Origin: Salticus scenicus
Taxonomy: Eukaryota > Arthropoda > Arachnida > Araneae > Salticidae
Reading direction: 5' to 3'
DNA: 64,000 bases
Assembly (NCBI GenBank): GCA_963930645.1
Contig: OZ005648.1
Coordinates: 107,185,667 to 107,249,666, forward strand
Positions within the stretch are counted from its first letter, which is position 1. Every line of letters begins with the position of its first letter. Position numbers and translations under genes: made by a program. This document shows positions 1 through 10,523 of this stretch, piece by piece. Under the pieces are notes generated by a model, which saw only the letters and a list, made by a program, of their open reading frames with translations, was not told the origin of the DNA and ran no database searches.

Positions 1-6
1 TCACAA

Positions 7-1487
7 CTAGCAGGCTTTGCCCGCTTCGCTGGACACTATATTTAAATGATTTCTTTGTAACTGAATATATTTTGATTGGCGACTATTTTCGTCACAGCTT
101 TAGTATGGGACCTCCTTGGCAATATCAAACATTTTTTGAACTTCTCGAATCTGTACAAAAAAAACTATTATTAAAACAAATATTTTCGAAAATAGTCCAA
201 TAGCTGGTGTTAATTCTTCGAATATTCTGGAAACAGTTGAAGCTGTTACTCGTACAGTATAAGTCATTATTCGATGAATGTTCTGGGACAGTCTAAAAAA
301 TAGTCACTTGTTCCACAGGAGTAAAGCAAATAACATCAACTACACCAGAGCAAAAATTTTCACTCACGAAAAATGTCCAGTTGCTTAGAGCTCAATCCCT
401 AAAGTGCAATGACTCGGAATAGGTCTCTGAATAACTCTGGATCGCAGTGACTACATACTCTTTCGCAAAAATCAACTCACACCTACTTATAACTTTTGGC
501 GATGGGGCTTGGAGATGACTCCATCGAGAATCCCTTGGTAAGCTCAAGGTCTACGTTCCCGTGTGTCGGAGAGCTTCGAAACATCGGGAACCCTAAACTA
601 TCATTTTTCACCAAATTTGGTCGCCTACTCGCCAAGTTTGCCTCCAAGACTATGCTTTCTATTAAACCTATCTTTATTTAGTTATTTAAATATTAATTTG
701 AATTAATCAAATATTTCTGCCCGACAGCGTGCAAGTGCAGTCACACACAGCAGCTCATTTATTTGTATGTTAAATTAGCATAGTAAATGGTATATAAAAA
801 AATAAAAAAATAAATAAACATTATCGTGCTACACAACTTTATTAATTTTACATTTTTCTTGAACTACCTAGATTAAAATCGCTGTTGCTAAATTAAAACC
901 CTTTTATATTTTTCTTGAACTACCTAGATTAAAATCACTGTTGCTAAATTAAACCTCTTGGCGAAAAATGTTTGGTGTACTTCAACGCAACAATTTAAAA
1001 AATCCCCCAGGAGGATCTATAATTAAAACTGATTTTAGTACAACACACATTAGCATCGTAAACTATATTAACACTTTGTAAAAGAAATTTTAAATTTAAA
1101 ATGACGTCAATTTTTGTGAGATGCATAATTTATTTATTTATTTTATTTTTTATTGTTCACGTTTAGATAAATGTATTTATTTTCCTGTTGGAAAAAAAAA
1201 ATAAACTCGACAACAATTAAATTATGGATAATTAAATTTAATTTTGGCAACAATTAAATTATGGTTAAAATTTAAATGGCTAATTTTTTGCTATTATTAG
1301 CTTACAAAATTGCTATTTTATGCATAAAAATAACAAAAAAAAGTTTTTTTTCGGAATAAAAGGCAGCCAACTTTCTAAGTTAGGGTATAAGCTATCTCCA
1401 TAACAAATTTTATCGAAATCCATCGAGCAGTTTTAGCGTGAAACTCAGTCAAATAAACGGACATTCACATTTATAATATATATAAGA
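7..1487 (-). mobile_element. Non-autonomous Helitron, copy A
   Basis: On the minus strand the element begins with TCTTATATATATTATAAATG (plus-strand end at 1487) and ends with CTAG (7-10). It sits between an A and a T, as Helitrons do. The last 25 bases before CTAG carry a GC-rich imperfect hairpin region (CCAGCGAAGCGGG). Internal blocks at about 676-840 and 875-1020 match 38600-38760 and 39040-39135 in copy B, so the two are one family. No coding capacity was seen; the ORF at 496-681 resembles nothing I know. A short direct repeat (about 55 bases, from CTTGAACTACCTAGATTAAA) lies at 858-955. Termini are seen directly; the superfamily call rests on known Helitron end rules. Confidence 0.75.
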
Positions 1488-2912
1488 TTTGAACTAAAAT
1501 TGAAATACACTGGGGTTCATACAAGGTTGTCATAATTAAATTTTAGTTATAAATAGCATCTTGTTACTTAAACAGATGAACGGATTTCCACCAAATTTGG
1601 TATGTAGAAGATACATATAATGCGCTCAAGGTAACAATAAAAATTTTTTAATGAAAAAAATATCCATCAGATGGCACATTGCACGGAAAAATAGAATATG
1701 TAACAGACGGAATGACCTACAAAAGACCAAAAACTATTTAATACACAATTTTTTTACGCTTTACGCAATATTTACTATGTTATAATTTGCGATTTTTATG
1801 CAAGACGCTAGCTAGTGCTTTTTTTTTTTTTTTTTTTTTTTTTTGAGAGAGAGAGAGAGAAATTCCTTGAGGACATCTGCTGAAACATGTAGATTAGGAT
1901 GACCAGATGTTCTTACTTTCTGAGGACAATCCTTAATTTTCGAGATTTGTTCTCAGTCGCCTTCATTTGTTCTCAGTCGCGCTGTTCTCATTTTTTAGTA
2001 ATCCTCCTGCCCTTTTTTACTTAAAATTTTGACACCTGGGATGCTACTGACCTCATATTAGTTTACAATACTAATTCTACTCAATACAATTAAAAAAAAA
2101 AAAAAAAAATCATAACCGCTCCACTTACGAATTTGATTTGAATCCTGGTTTTGAATGACATTTTACAAGAGTTGTGTCACATGGTTAAATTAGTACTTAG
2201 TTTCTCATTTGATTCCACACATTTTGTGTTACTTTATATTTAAAATACAGTAACCGCCGCTTAATAAATTCACTGGTTTATAAAATCAGCCGCTTAATCT
2301 GATGAAATTGCCAGGACCGGAATCAGTACAATCCAATCACAGTACAATACAAATCAATACAAACCAATTTTAAAACCACTGCTTAATAAAATCAACATCG
2401 CCGGTTAATAAACTCAAAAACAAATCTCTTCAGCAGCAAAAATGCCAGTTATGCACGCTAAGCAACTTTTTATTTACACTGTGACTTTTTATTTTTGAAA
2501 TAAAAAATAAAATAAAATTCAGCAATCTCTCTGTTATCATTTTTTGTTGAAAAGTTTACATTTAAAGCATACTTACAAATTAAACACGCCCCATCACTTG
2601 TTTAAGTAATAATTTCAAGGAATGTATTCTTCAAAGCGCGGTAATAAGTTACAAATTTGATTTGGTTCGCATATGATATATATTTTCTTAAATTGTTAAT
2701 TACTAAAAGAGAATTTCTTGTTATTATTCTGAAATAACTAAGGAGCAGCGGAAAGATTTTAAATTTAAAAGAAAAGCGTAAAAGCGAATGTGTTTCATTT
2801 ACTTATTTTGAAGTAGTAGTTAATTAATTATCTGACAAAAGGTAATTAATATTGTTTATTAATTCCATTATTTAATACCTTTTGAAATTTCTTTCCAAAT
2901 TCCGGAAAAATT
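1488..2912. other. Noncoding AT-rich stretch
   Basis: No gene was seen. It contains a T-run followed by (GA)n at 1818-1860 and an A-run at 2092-2109. At 2248 the sequence CAGTAACCGCCGCTTAATAA starts a patch with several CGCTTAATA motifs, which resembles a pogo/Tigger-type terminal repeat. No partner end was found, so this last reading is weak. Confidence 0.4.
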
Positions 2913-3200
2913 TTGGTTGGCAGGTCAACACATCGATATCGATACACACTTTTCGTTGTACAAAAATGGCTTAGATCTCAGCTCAGAATATCAGTGATCA
3001 ACTGGCCAGTACTCAACCCAGATCTCAATTCGATTGAGAACACCTGGGAAAACCTCTCACCCTCACGTGACGTCTACAAGAATAGGAAGCAGTATTACTC
3101 AGTGCAGCAAGAGCTCAAACCAGCGATCGATTAAGCCTAGTACAAACTCGCTCCCGAAAAAATCGCGTATTTGATCTCACCAGGTGGAATAAAAACACCA
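2913..3200 (+). pseudogene. Tc1-like transposase relic (C-terminal part)
   Basis: The translation contains INWPVLNPDLNSIENTW, the block that carries the last catalytic glutamate of Tc1-family DDE transposases (usually DWPxxSPDLNPIENLW). It is followed by a degraded tail (SPSRDVYKNRKQ, then VQQELKPAID, then a frame change). Nothing upstream of the block is recognisable, so this is a 5'-truncated, frameshifted fossil. It lies immediately before the left end of the Tc1-like element at 3205 but in the opposite orientation, and belongs to a different, older copy. Confidence 0.7.
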
Positions 3201-3462
3201 TATACAGTGCGTTGCATGTATATAAACGCACCTTAGCTTTAAGAATTAGAATGGTATAGAAGTGTAATAAAAAAGTATGAATAGGTAACATTTGATGCAA
3301 ACTGTACGTGTATGATTCAAGAAATGAAAATACGAGTCAAAACAATGAAAGACCAATATGAATTTTCAGAAAATAATTTTATTGAATTTATGACAAAAAT
3401 ACATGTTGCATGAATTTAAACGCACATGTAAAAAATAAATAACTGAGTAACAAATACTGTAT

Positions 3463-4049
3463 CTAATTCTTTGTAAAGCCCCCATGAGCTTCTAGAACAA
3501 CCACTAAACGCCTTGGCATTGACTGATATAGTGGCATGAGGTCATGCAAGCTGATTGTCTCCCAAGCTAATAGAATGGCCGATTTTAGTTCATCTTTCGT
3601 GTTAAACTGCCTTCCGTTTACGTAAACACGGCGAATCAGAATACCCCATGCGTTCTCCATTACGTTTAAATCGGGGCTTTTTGAGGGCCAATCCAGAATT
3701 TTATTGTCACGGAACCATTTTTTCACGATATGTGCTGTATGTACAGATGCACAATCTTGCTGAAAAATATAATTCCTTCCAGCTTTCTTGACTACTTAAC
3801 GGCGGAGGTTCCTTGTGAGCATCTGGACATAATCTACAGAATTCATAGAACATAGATTCGAAGAACAGAATTCATAGAACAGAATTCATAGAACAGAATT
3901 CATAGATTCTCCACGAACTCTAATTCGAAAGTCCCTTTAAAACCTATGGCTGTCCACACCATGACAGACCCACTTTCAGATTGACGTTTTGAACAGTACA
4001 TTTCTTCGGTTCTCAAATCGTGCCAGTAGCTATGAAATCCGACCGGGCC
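3463..4049 (-). pseudogene. Tc1-like transposase, C-terminal half
   Basis: Read on the minus strand from the insertion point, the piece begins GFHSYWHDLRTEE, goes on through SGSVMVWTAIGF and breaks at an in-frame stop followed by a short tandem repeat. It resumes as QQDCASVHTAHIVKKWF, DWPSKSPDLNVMENAWG and LEAHGGFTKN. These are the middle and last thirds of a Tc1 DDE transposase. The second Asp (QQD) and the Glu (MEN) are present, with 32 residues between them by my count; 34 is the usual figure. The stop and the repeat make the copy non-functional. The N-terminal half is 13.8 kb away at 17824-18292. Confidence 0.85.
3842..3907. repeat. 14-bp tandem repeat inside the dead transposase
   Basis: The unit CATAGAACAGAATT recurs about three and a half times with a variant unit (CATAGATTCG) among the copies. 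It interrupts the Tc1 transposase reading frame, so it expanded after, or contributed to, loss of function. Confidence 0.7.
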
Positions 4050-5350
4050 GCATATTTACTACCTTTACTCGAGTACAAACAGGGATACAATTCGACGTTG
4101 CTCATTAGTTGGTACTTTTTATGACGCAATGATTCACCACTGACTATAATATTTAGCTTAAATCAGTAATAATCTAAAATACTCCTCTCGTTTTATGCGA
4201 ATAAATGAATATGAATATTTGACAGAATTTTCTAATTGTATTTTAAAAACGAAGTTTTCTTCTGAGTAATTTAAATTGTTTTTTACCGTATTAAATTTGT
4301 GACAGATAAAATTACTTTAATAAAATAATTCTGAAAAAGAAAAATAGTGGCGCCATCTGTATTTTCCATCGAATTTTAATTATTATGTAATCTTTTCATT
4401 TTACTTTATTTCTAATTTCCCTCATTTTCCTAATTAATTTATGTCGGAAGTTCGTATAGCTTACACGCAAATTCCTTAAACATTTTTTTTTAACAATTCC
4501 TTAACAGTAATTTTATTTTTTAAAAAAAGGGGGGGGGAAAGGGGGGAGGGAATGAAATTTTTTTAATTTATTTTTTATCTTAAAATAAAATAATAAATTT
4601 TTATTCATTTATATTTCATTTATATTTATTTATTTATGCCTTTAATTCACCCTCCCCCCCCCCCACCAAAAAAAGAAAATAAATAAAAAGAATTTTTTTT
4701 TTTTTTTTGTTCTTTTATAATCATCAAAATAACAAATTTAAAAATATACATATTTTTTACAATAGTACTTCAAAACTAAATAAGTACATGTAATACTAAA
4801 TACCTTGTTAATAATATAAATACTTTATTAATTAAAAGATAAAGAGAGAAAAAGGAAAGAAGGTTGATTTTTTTTTCCCGAACTTAAGAAAAGAATAAAA
4901 TAATCATTCTTATCGTTCTATTTATTTACAAATTTACATTTGACCTTAAAAAAAAAAAGAAAGGAAAAAAATACTGTTGTTATTTTATAAACATCGAAAT
5001 AAGAAATTGAAAAATATTAAATAATTGGAAAAAAAAAAGAAAAAAAAAAAAAAACCTTTCTGCAAATCTGACTTGGGAAATAATTACATGTAGTACTAAA
5101 TACCTTATTAATTAATTGTACTTTTTGAAAAATAAATAAACAATTTATTATCATTTAAGGAATTGCTTATCCATTAAAAGTCATAATAATATATTTTAAA
5201 TACTTGTATAGTTGAAAATGTATAATATAAGTTTTTTCTTTTTCTTTCTTTCTTCCCCCCCCCTTTTTTTTTTCTTTTTTTTGAGAAATTTAATGATTTT
5301 AACCCCTCTCTCTTGCATTATTTATACATTTTATGGTAAAAAAAAATTTT
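4050..5350 (+). repeat. Left inverted repeat of the foldback-like element
   Basis: It is matched in inverted orientation by 16490-17823; for example the ATGGCGCCAC region near 4350 and 17520, and the AAATTACTCAGAAGAAAACTT region near 4255 and 17605. Internal direct repeat: the blocks around 4700-4830 and 4970-5110 share TTATAAACATCGAAATAA-like and TACTAAATACCTT sequences about 285 bp apart. G-run (4527-4550) and C-run (4650-4664) tracts lie near the middle. The inner limit near 5350 is where the two arms stop matching by eye. Confidence 0.8.
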
Positions 5351-6019
5351 AATATTTTAATATTTCATAATAGTTTTTTTTTTTTTTTACGTTCCCTTAA
5401 AACGCTCAATTATAGGGGGAGAAAATGAGCAATGAAATTTTGACTCTAAACTAGAACGTTTCTTACAGTTCGATATCAAAAAGTATTTATCATCATGCAT
5501 CAACTTTCCTGAACTTGGAAAAATTCAATAAACCATTTCCATTAGTTATGTTCCATACAGAAGAATGTATTCATTCCATTTTTATATTCTTGCATTGGAC
5601 ACCACACAATGTGCTTAAATTAAGCACAGCATAAAAAACACATAACACAGCTTAAATGCAGTTTGAGCAAAGTATAAGTATATTTTTGTAAAGTATAAAT
5701 ACTTTTCAAAACATAGTCCCAATATATCGAATTCTTTTGTTTGGCCCTGTAAATGAATCGTAGATAATTACGTATATATACATATCTATATAATTTGATT
5801 TGGTTTAATAACGTCTAAAGGTGTTAAACTGCACCTAGGAGAATTTCCGCATATAGATGTAATATATTAGAATTCTCTTGAATTCACTTGTACACGATCT
5901 CAACGAAAGCTCTTAGCTTGATTTTAATGAAAAGTTTAGTACATTGCAACTCTAAATAATACACATTTAGAATACTGAGTTTGCACATCTTTCTACAATT
6001 TGTTATTGAGATATGGTGC
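5351..6019. other. Unique interior of the foldback-like element
   Basis: With 16344-16489 this is the only non-repeated DNA of the element once the gypsy copy is removed. No reading frame with recognisable similarity was seen, so the element is probably non-autonomous. Bases 6015-6019 (GGTGC) are the left target duplication of the gypsy element. Confidence 0.6.
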
Positions 6020-7047
6020 TGTGAAGGTGTTCACATATATTTGGTTAAATTGTAATTGAATTTTTAAATAAAATAAAATCTAATGATAAATTAATGCATT
6101 ATTGCAATAAAAAAAATAATTAAATTTTAAGTGAGATATTATATTTACATAATTTGTTCTTAAGCATTTGGAGAAAGAATTATTTTTAAATGTCGTTAAA
6201 AATTACACAATTTTAATTATACATACGACCTACACTATTTACTAACATAAAACAATAACACACATCATTCAGAAATCTAAATTGTATATGTTTTATATCT
6301 AAATCATAAATAAAGTGTTTATCTTTTTAAATAGAAAAGTACGTTATTTTATGGGATAAAAAAAGAAAATAAAAGAAATAATATCTAACGGAAATTCTGA
6401 CATTAAACGTAATTATAAAAAAAAAGTGTTCTCAAATAGTCATAAAAACAAGAAAACTCATTGTCAGAATTTAGATTATTGCATCACCGGATATAATTTA
6501 TTTTAAATTACCCAATATTAATGATTTCAGTTCATAACGGTCTTTTTCTCTAGTCAAACGGTCTCTTGGCATAAAATTGGCGATTAAAAGGTTAATACAA
6601 TTATAAACCGTCATTACAAATTCAAAAATTAACATTAGTTTAATATCTAAAACAAAGAACTGAAGTTGGCTTTCATTTTTGGCGAAAATAAGATAAAGCG
6701 AAACATATGACTTCCCTTCCAGATGGTTCTCCCGTGCGATCGAAGAGAGCAGACCCTCAGTTTTTGCTTTTTCACGGTTTAGAGTAGACGTAAGTTTTTT
6801 CGCTGCCCTCTCTCTCTCTCCGTCGCTTCCCGAGAAATACTTGGGTTATTGTGTTATTATATTATTATTTTTATTACAACTTATATTTTATATGTGAACT
6901 TCTTTATGTGACTTCTTAAGGATATATTCAATAAAGACAATTTAAAAATTATCAAGATTTCAATGGATTCTATTTGTTCTCAAACGCAGTGTATATTTAC
7001 GGCCAAAGAATAAACTTTTATTTCAGAAACGGATAATCTACGTTACA
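6020..7047 (+). repeat. 5' LTR of the gypsy element
   Basis: TG...CA ends and the same length as the 3' LTR. Differences noted: TTATGGGATA versus TTATGCGATA, ACTCATTGTCAG versus ACTCATTTTTAG, and ATAACGGTC versus ATAACGATC. AATAAA at about 6929 could serve as the polyadenylation signal. A pyrimidine-rich CTCTCTCTCT segment lies near 6810. Confidence 0.95.
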
Positions 7048-7053
7048 TAATCT

Positions 7054-7067
7054 TGGTCCCGTACAGG
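7054..7067 (+). other. Candidate tRNA primer-binding site
   Basis: TGGTCCCGTACAGG begins six bases after the 5' LTR with the TGG expected to pair with a tRNA 3' CCA. The matching tRNA was not identified, and the six-base gap is longer than usual, so this is tentative. Confidence 0.4.
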
Positions 7068-7454
7068 TTTCCTGGAAGGCATCGATGGTGAGAGAGGGGA
7101 GGGCCAATGGAAATTATTTAATCCTCTGATCTCGAACTTTTTGGAAAGAGGCCGATTGAAGAATCAAAGACATTTTTTTTGCATATATCATAGCTGTCGG
7201 CTATGCTCAACAAGAACTTTCCATTATCTACTTGTTCCTGCGCTGCAAAGCTCATTGAGATGTCGCTGGCCTTGTGTACTATTCGGTCCTGCGAACACGA
7301 ACGAATAAGTCCTTCGCTCGCTTCAAATACAATCCCTGCGCCGAGAGGAAACGTGATAAGAATCTGCCATTCAAAACTGGTTCCTTTTCCAGACAGATAG
7401 TTTTGGTTCTCTTCTCGACTGCCGACTTCGGAGTTTGATGATGGTACATTTCAT

Positions 7455-7800
7455 CTTGTGCTCTTTTATACAAGATCTTCTCAAGGTTAAAAGCGCATAC
7501 AGGAGAAAAGCCGTACATGTGTTATAGTGATAACGTTATTACAGATTTTATGAAATACGAATAAAAATTACACACATGCATACAGAGGAAAGGCCATATA
7601 AATGTGCATTTGGTTCAAATCTTCGAAATTTTTTAAGGTAAAGGTGATAATGTTTCTGCAAGATTTTGTGCACAGGGCGTGACAGACTTACGCACTCATA
7701 CAGGAGAAAAGCCGTGCGTGTGTGGATTCTTTATGAAGCGTTCTTTTTTTTAAAAATTTCATACAAAAAAAAAGCCATGCACGTGAACAGTTAATTGCGA
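7455..7800 (+). pseudogene. C2H2 zinc-finger gene fragment inside the retrotransposon leader
   Basis: Four decayed copies of the zinc-finger linker HTGEKP are visible. They are HTGEKPYMC (about 7495), HTEERPYKC (about 7579), HTGEKPCVC (about 7697) and HTKKKPC (about 7760). The first two are 84 bp apart, the 28-residue period of Krueppel-type fingers. The first finger reads CALLYKIFSRLKAHTGEKPY, with recognisable F, L and H positions but damaged cysteines. Frameshifts and stops separate the copies, so no protein is made. It lies between the 5' LTR and gag, where gypsy elements normally have no gene, and most likely came from captured host sequence. Confidence 0.72.
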
Positions 7801-8720
7801 TAAAATCGTAGTCTTCGAACTATTGATAAACGGTACAAACATTGGTGCTCAAGTAATTATTTTTAATAAATATATTTTTTTTTTAAAGTGAAATAATAAT
7901 AAAACAAAAGAGAAACAGTAAGTAAATTTTTTATTTGAAAGTTTCATAATTTGGAGACTATGATAAATTAGTTATTCAATAAATAACTATTTATGAAGTA
8001 ATTTCAATTTTAATATTTCATTTTTCTTTAACTGCATAATACTTTATATATATATTTTTAAATACACATTTAACTAAATAGTTTTGCCGATTATTTTGGG
8101 TAATAGTTTAGTTTGAATCTATCGATTTAAAATAATAACAATAATAATTATGATATTAATTGCAAATTGAAATAAATTGGGCAAAACTGCTTGCTATGTT
8201 TGAAACTTTATTTATTCATATGTTTATTTCTCATAAACACAATTTTTCTCATTTATAGTGCATAATTATCACTACATTTTTACACAAATATTTATTTTAT
8301 AATTCATGGCATGAACACAAATATTTATTTTATTATTGCATATATATAGAGAGACTAAGTATTTTTGCTGAGATTTGTCATGCAATATTTTTATTGCTTT
8401 AAATATCAATTAAAAGTTTAATTAAAACAAATAAATAAATAAATCAGAGCAGCAGAAATGCTTGGTACAAATTCTAACATTTTTCATTCATAATATTGGT
8501 TTATTTCATTCATAATTCTTTATTTTCAATACATTTTATTTGATTTCACGATATTTTTATATTTTTACACAATATTTATCATTTGTATGCTCATCTATTT
8601 TTTCTTTTTGGATAATAATATATGAGCATATAGAACTAAGTATTCTTGTTTACGAAAGTGGCATACTATACAATAAAATTATATGCCAAAATAATTAATT
8701 AATAAATAAATAAATAGTAA

Positions 8721-8751
<31 letters not shown>

Positions 8752-8850
8752 CAAGAATGCTTGGTATTAACAATTTTTGTTTTGTGTCACATAAAATATT
8801 TATTAGATAGTTTATTTACAATATTTTAATTTGGTTAGGCAAAATTAATT
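7801..8850. other. AT-rich leader of the gypsy element
   Basis: No gene was seen. It contains many A/T runs, including an A-run at 8725-8751, and leads into the gag start at 8851. Confidence 0.6.
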
Positions 8851-9660
8851 ATGGCGAAAGCCAAAACAGTCAACATTCAGTTAATGAATTTTGATGGGGA
8901 ACCATCTTTAGTCGAATTTTTCTTTGACCAAGTGTCCACATATGCTAGGATAAATAGGCTGTCAGCTGAAGAAGCAGTGGCAGTCATGAAGGGAAAATTG
9001 TCTGGGGCGGCATTAAAATATTTAACACAACCCCCCCAGTTATATAAATCAAACGATTTAGACTTTCTTAAGGAGGAATTTAAAGCATTCTTTACTCCTA
9101 TGAGTTCTACTCAAGCTTTAATTGAATTTAATAATCTGAATTTGCTCCCTCAGGAATCAATAAAAAATTTTGCTCATAGGTTAAGTATGCTAGCAAACAT
9201 TATTTACAATAAAATTACGGATGATAATGCACTTGACAACATTAAATTTACAAGGTTTATCTCCTCCATTCCATCTAACATACGTATAAAAATCATGGAA
9301 GAGGGAATTTCGGATTATAAATTAGCTGTAAATCGCGCTCAAAAATTACAAGAGATTAACATGAATGAAAGTATTCTCCTCAAACAAAATGATAGTGTAT
9401 TTGTCAACACTTTATCGGAAAAATTAATTGAACTAACGGAAAAAGTAGATGCTTTGTCGTTTGGACAAAAAGAAAAAAAAGAGGAAGTAAACAGTTTATC
9501 AGATTCACAAAATGCTCATGTTGCACGAAGTCGACACAATGATTATAAAAAAAATTTTAAAACACATAAGGCTAGGGGATCACAACAACAGGGTTTTCAT
9601 AGTGTTGTTTGTCAGCTTTGCAACCGTAAAGGTCATGTAGCTAATAAATGTTATAAATGA
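8851..9660 (+). CDS. gag: Gypsy gag-like protein
   Basis: 269 residues, starting MAKAKTVNIQLMNFDG. The protein would form the retrotransposon particle and bind its RNA. Residues about 10-170 look like a retrotransposon Gag core (FFDQVSTYARINRL, then FNNLNLLPQESIKNFAHRL). The C-terminus has one zinc knuckle, CQLCNRKGHVANKC, a C-x2-C-x4-H-x4-C array at about residues 254-267. The frame stops at TGA (9658-9660) just after the knuckle. The same frame then stays open for about 31 codons of basic, Asn/Arg-rich sequence (FSRGRFFKRNDNRH) before TAG, so the TGA may be a mutation or a leaky stop. The protease frame follows in another phase. Confidence 0.88.
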   Translation: MAKAKTVNIQLMNFDGEPSLVEFFFDQVSTYARINRLSAEEAVAVMKGKLSGAALKYLTQPPQLYKSNDLDFLKEEFKAFFTPMSSTQALIEFNNLNLLPQESIKNFAHRLSMLANIIYNKITDDNALDNIKFTRFISSIPSNIRIKIMEEGISDYKLAVNRAQKLQEINMNESILLKQNDSVFVNTLSEKLIELTEKVDALSFGQKEKKEEVNSLSDSQNAHVARSRHNDYKKNFKTHKARGSQQQGFHSVVCQLCNRKGHVANKCYK

Positions 9661-9815
9661 CAAAGAAGCCAAACCCAAAACAATAATTTTTCGAGAGGAA
9701 GATTTTTCAAGAGAAATGACAATAGGCATTTAAACTACAATCGAGATGTAGAATAGCTGATGGCCTTGCATCTCAACTACACCAGACAACATCAGCACCT
9801 AATCCTAATTTTGAT

Positions 9816-10523
9816 TTGTCAAATCTAAGTGACACTATGAAACTATCTAGTACAAGAAAAGTAAATTCAATTGCCTCACAAACTGTGAATAAAATAAATA
9901 TTGCTGATAACAAATACACACAAACTACAGAAATTCAAAATGAATATATTTTTAATGTAAATAAAATTTCACCTACACTACCCTTAATTGAAATTAACTT
10001 AGCTAAAAATGCTATCACCGGTTTAATCGATACAGGGAGTTCGATATCATTGCTTTCTGAAAGCACTTTTAAATCTTTAAAAGAGAAATTAACTTATAAA
10101 CACTTGTCTTCACCAGTAACGATTAAGACTGTAAATTCGAACGTACAATTCTCTTCATGTATTCAAACTTCTTTCAAAATAAATAACACATTTTTCTCAC
10201 AGAAGTTTTTTATAGTTGACATTCCTAATGAATCAACGTTTCAGGCCATACTTGGATGGGACTTTATTCAACAAAATAATGTAATAATAGACTTGTATAA
10301 AAACAGTATCAAACTTAAAGATATAATTATTCCCATTGCAAATACACTTGTAGAAGATGAAAACTTAAACAATTGTAGTGTTGCGAAAGATACTGAAACT
10401 CAGAAAAAAAATCAAAATCCTCCACAAAAATGTAAACAAATAACAGTTAGGGCTTCTCAGAAAATATTTTTAGAACCTGAAGAGGAAACATTTATACATG
10501 TAGATACATTTTTTTTTGTCTGA
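9816..10523 (+). CDS. Gypsy aspartic protease
   Basis: The retropepsin-like active site LIDTGSSISLL lies near residue 70, and the second family motif AILGWDFI about 75 residues later. This is the usual layout of a retroelement protease that cleaves the polyprotein. The frame is open upstream to about 9735 with no convincing start codon, so it is probably translated by frameshifting from gag. It ends at 10523 just after a run of eight T residues, seven bases after the first codon of the next frame. No other domain was seen. Confidence 0.85.
   Translation: MSNLSDTMKLSSTRKVNSIASQTVNKINIADNKYTQTTEIQNEYIFNVNKISPTLPLIEINLAKNAITGLIDTGSSISLLSESTFKSLKEKLTYKHLSSPVTIKTVNSNVQFSSCIQTSFKINNTFFSQKFFIVDIPNESTFQAILGWDFIQQNNVIIDLYKNSIKLKDIIIPIANTLVEDENLNNCSVAKDTETQKKNQNPPQKCKQITVRASQKIFLEPEEETFIHVDTFFFV

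Noticed and set aside
7203..7518. Overlapping frames on both strands before gag as genes
   Set aside because: They cross the decayed zinc-finger fragment in wrong frames; the real similarity is in a third frame.
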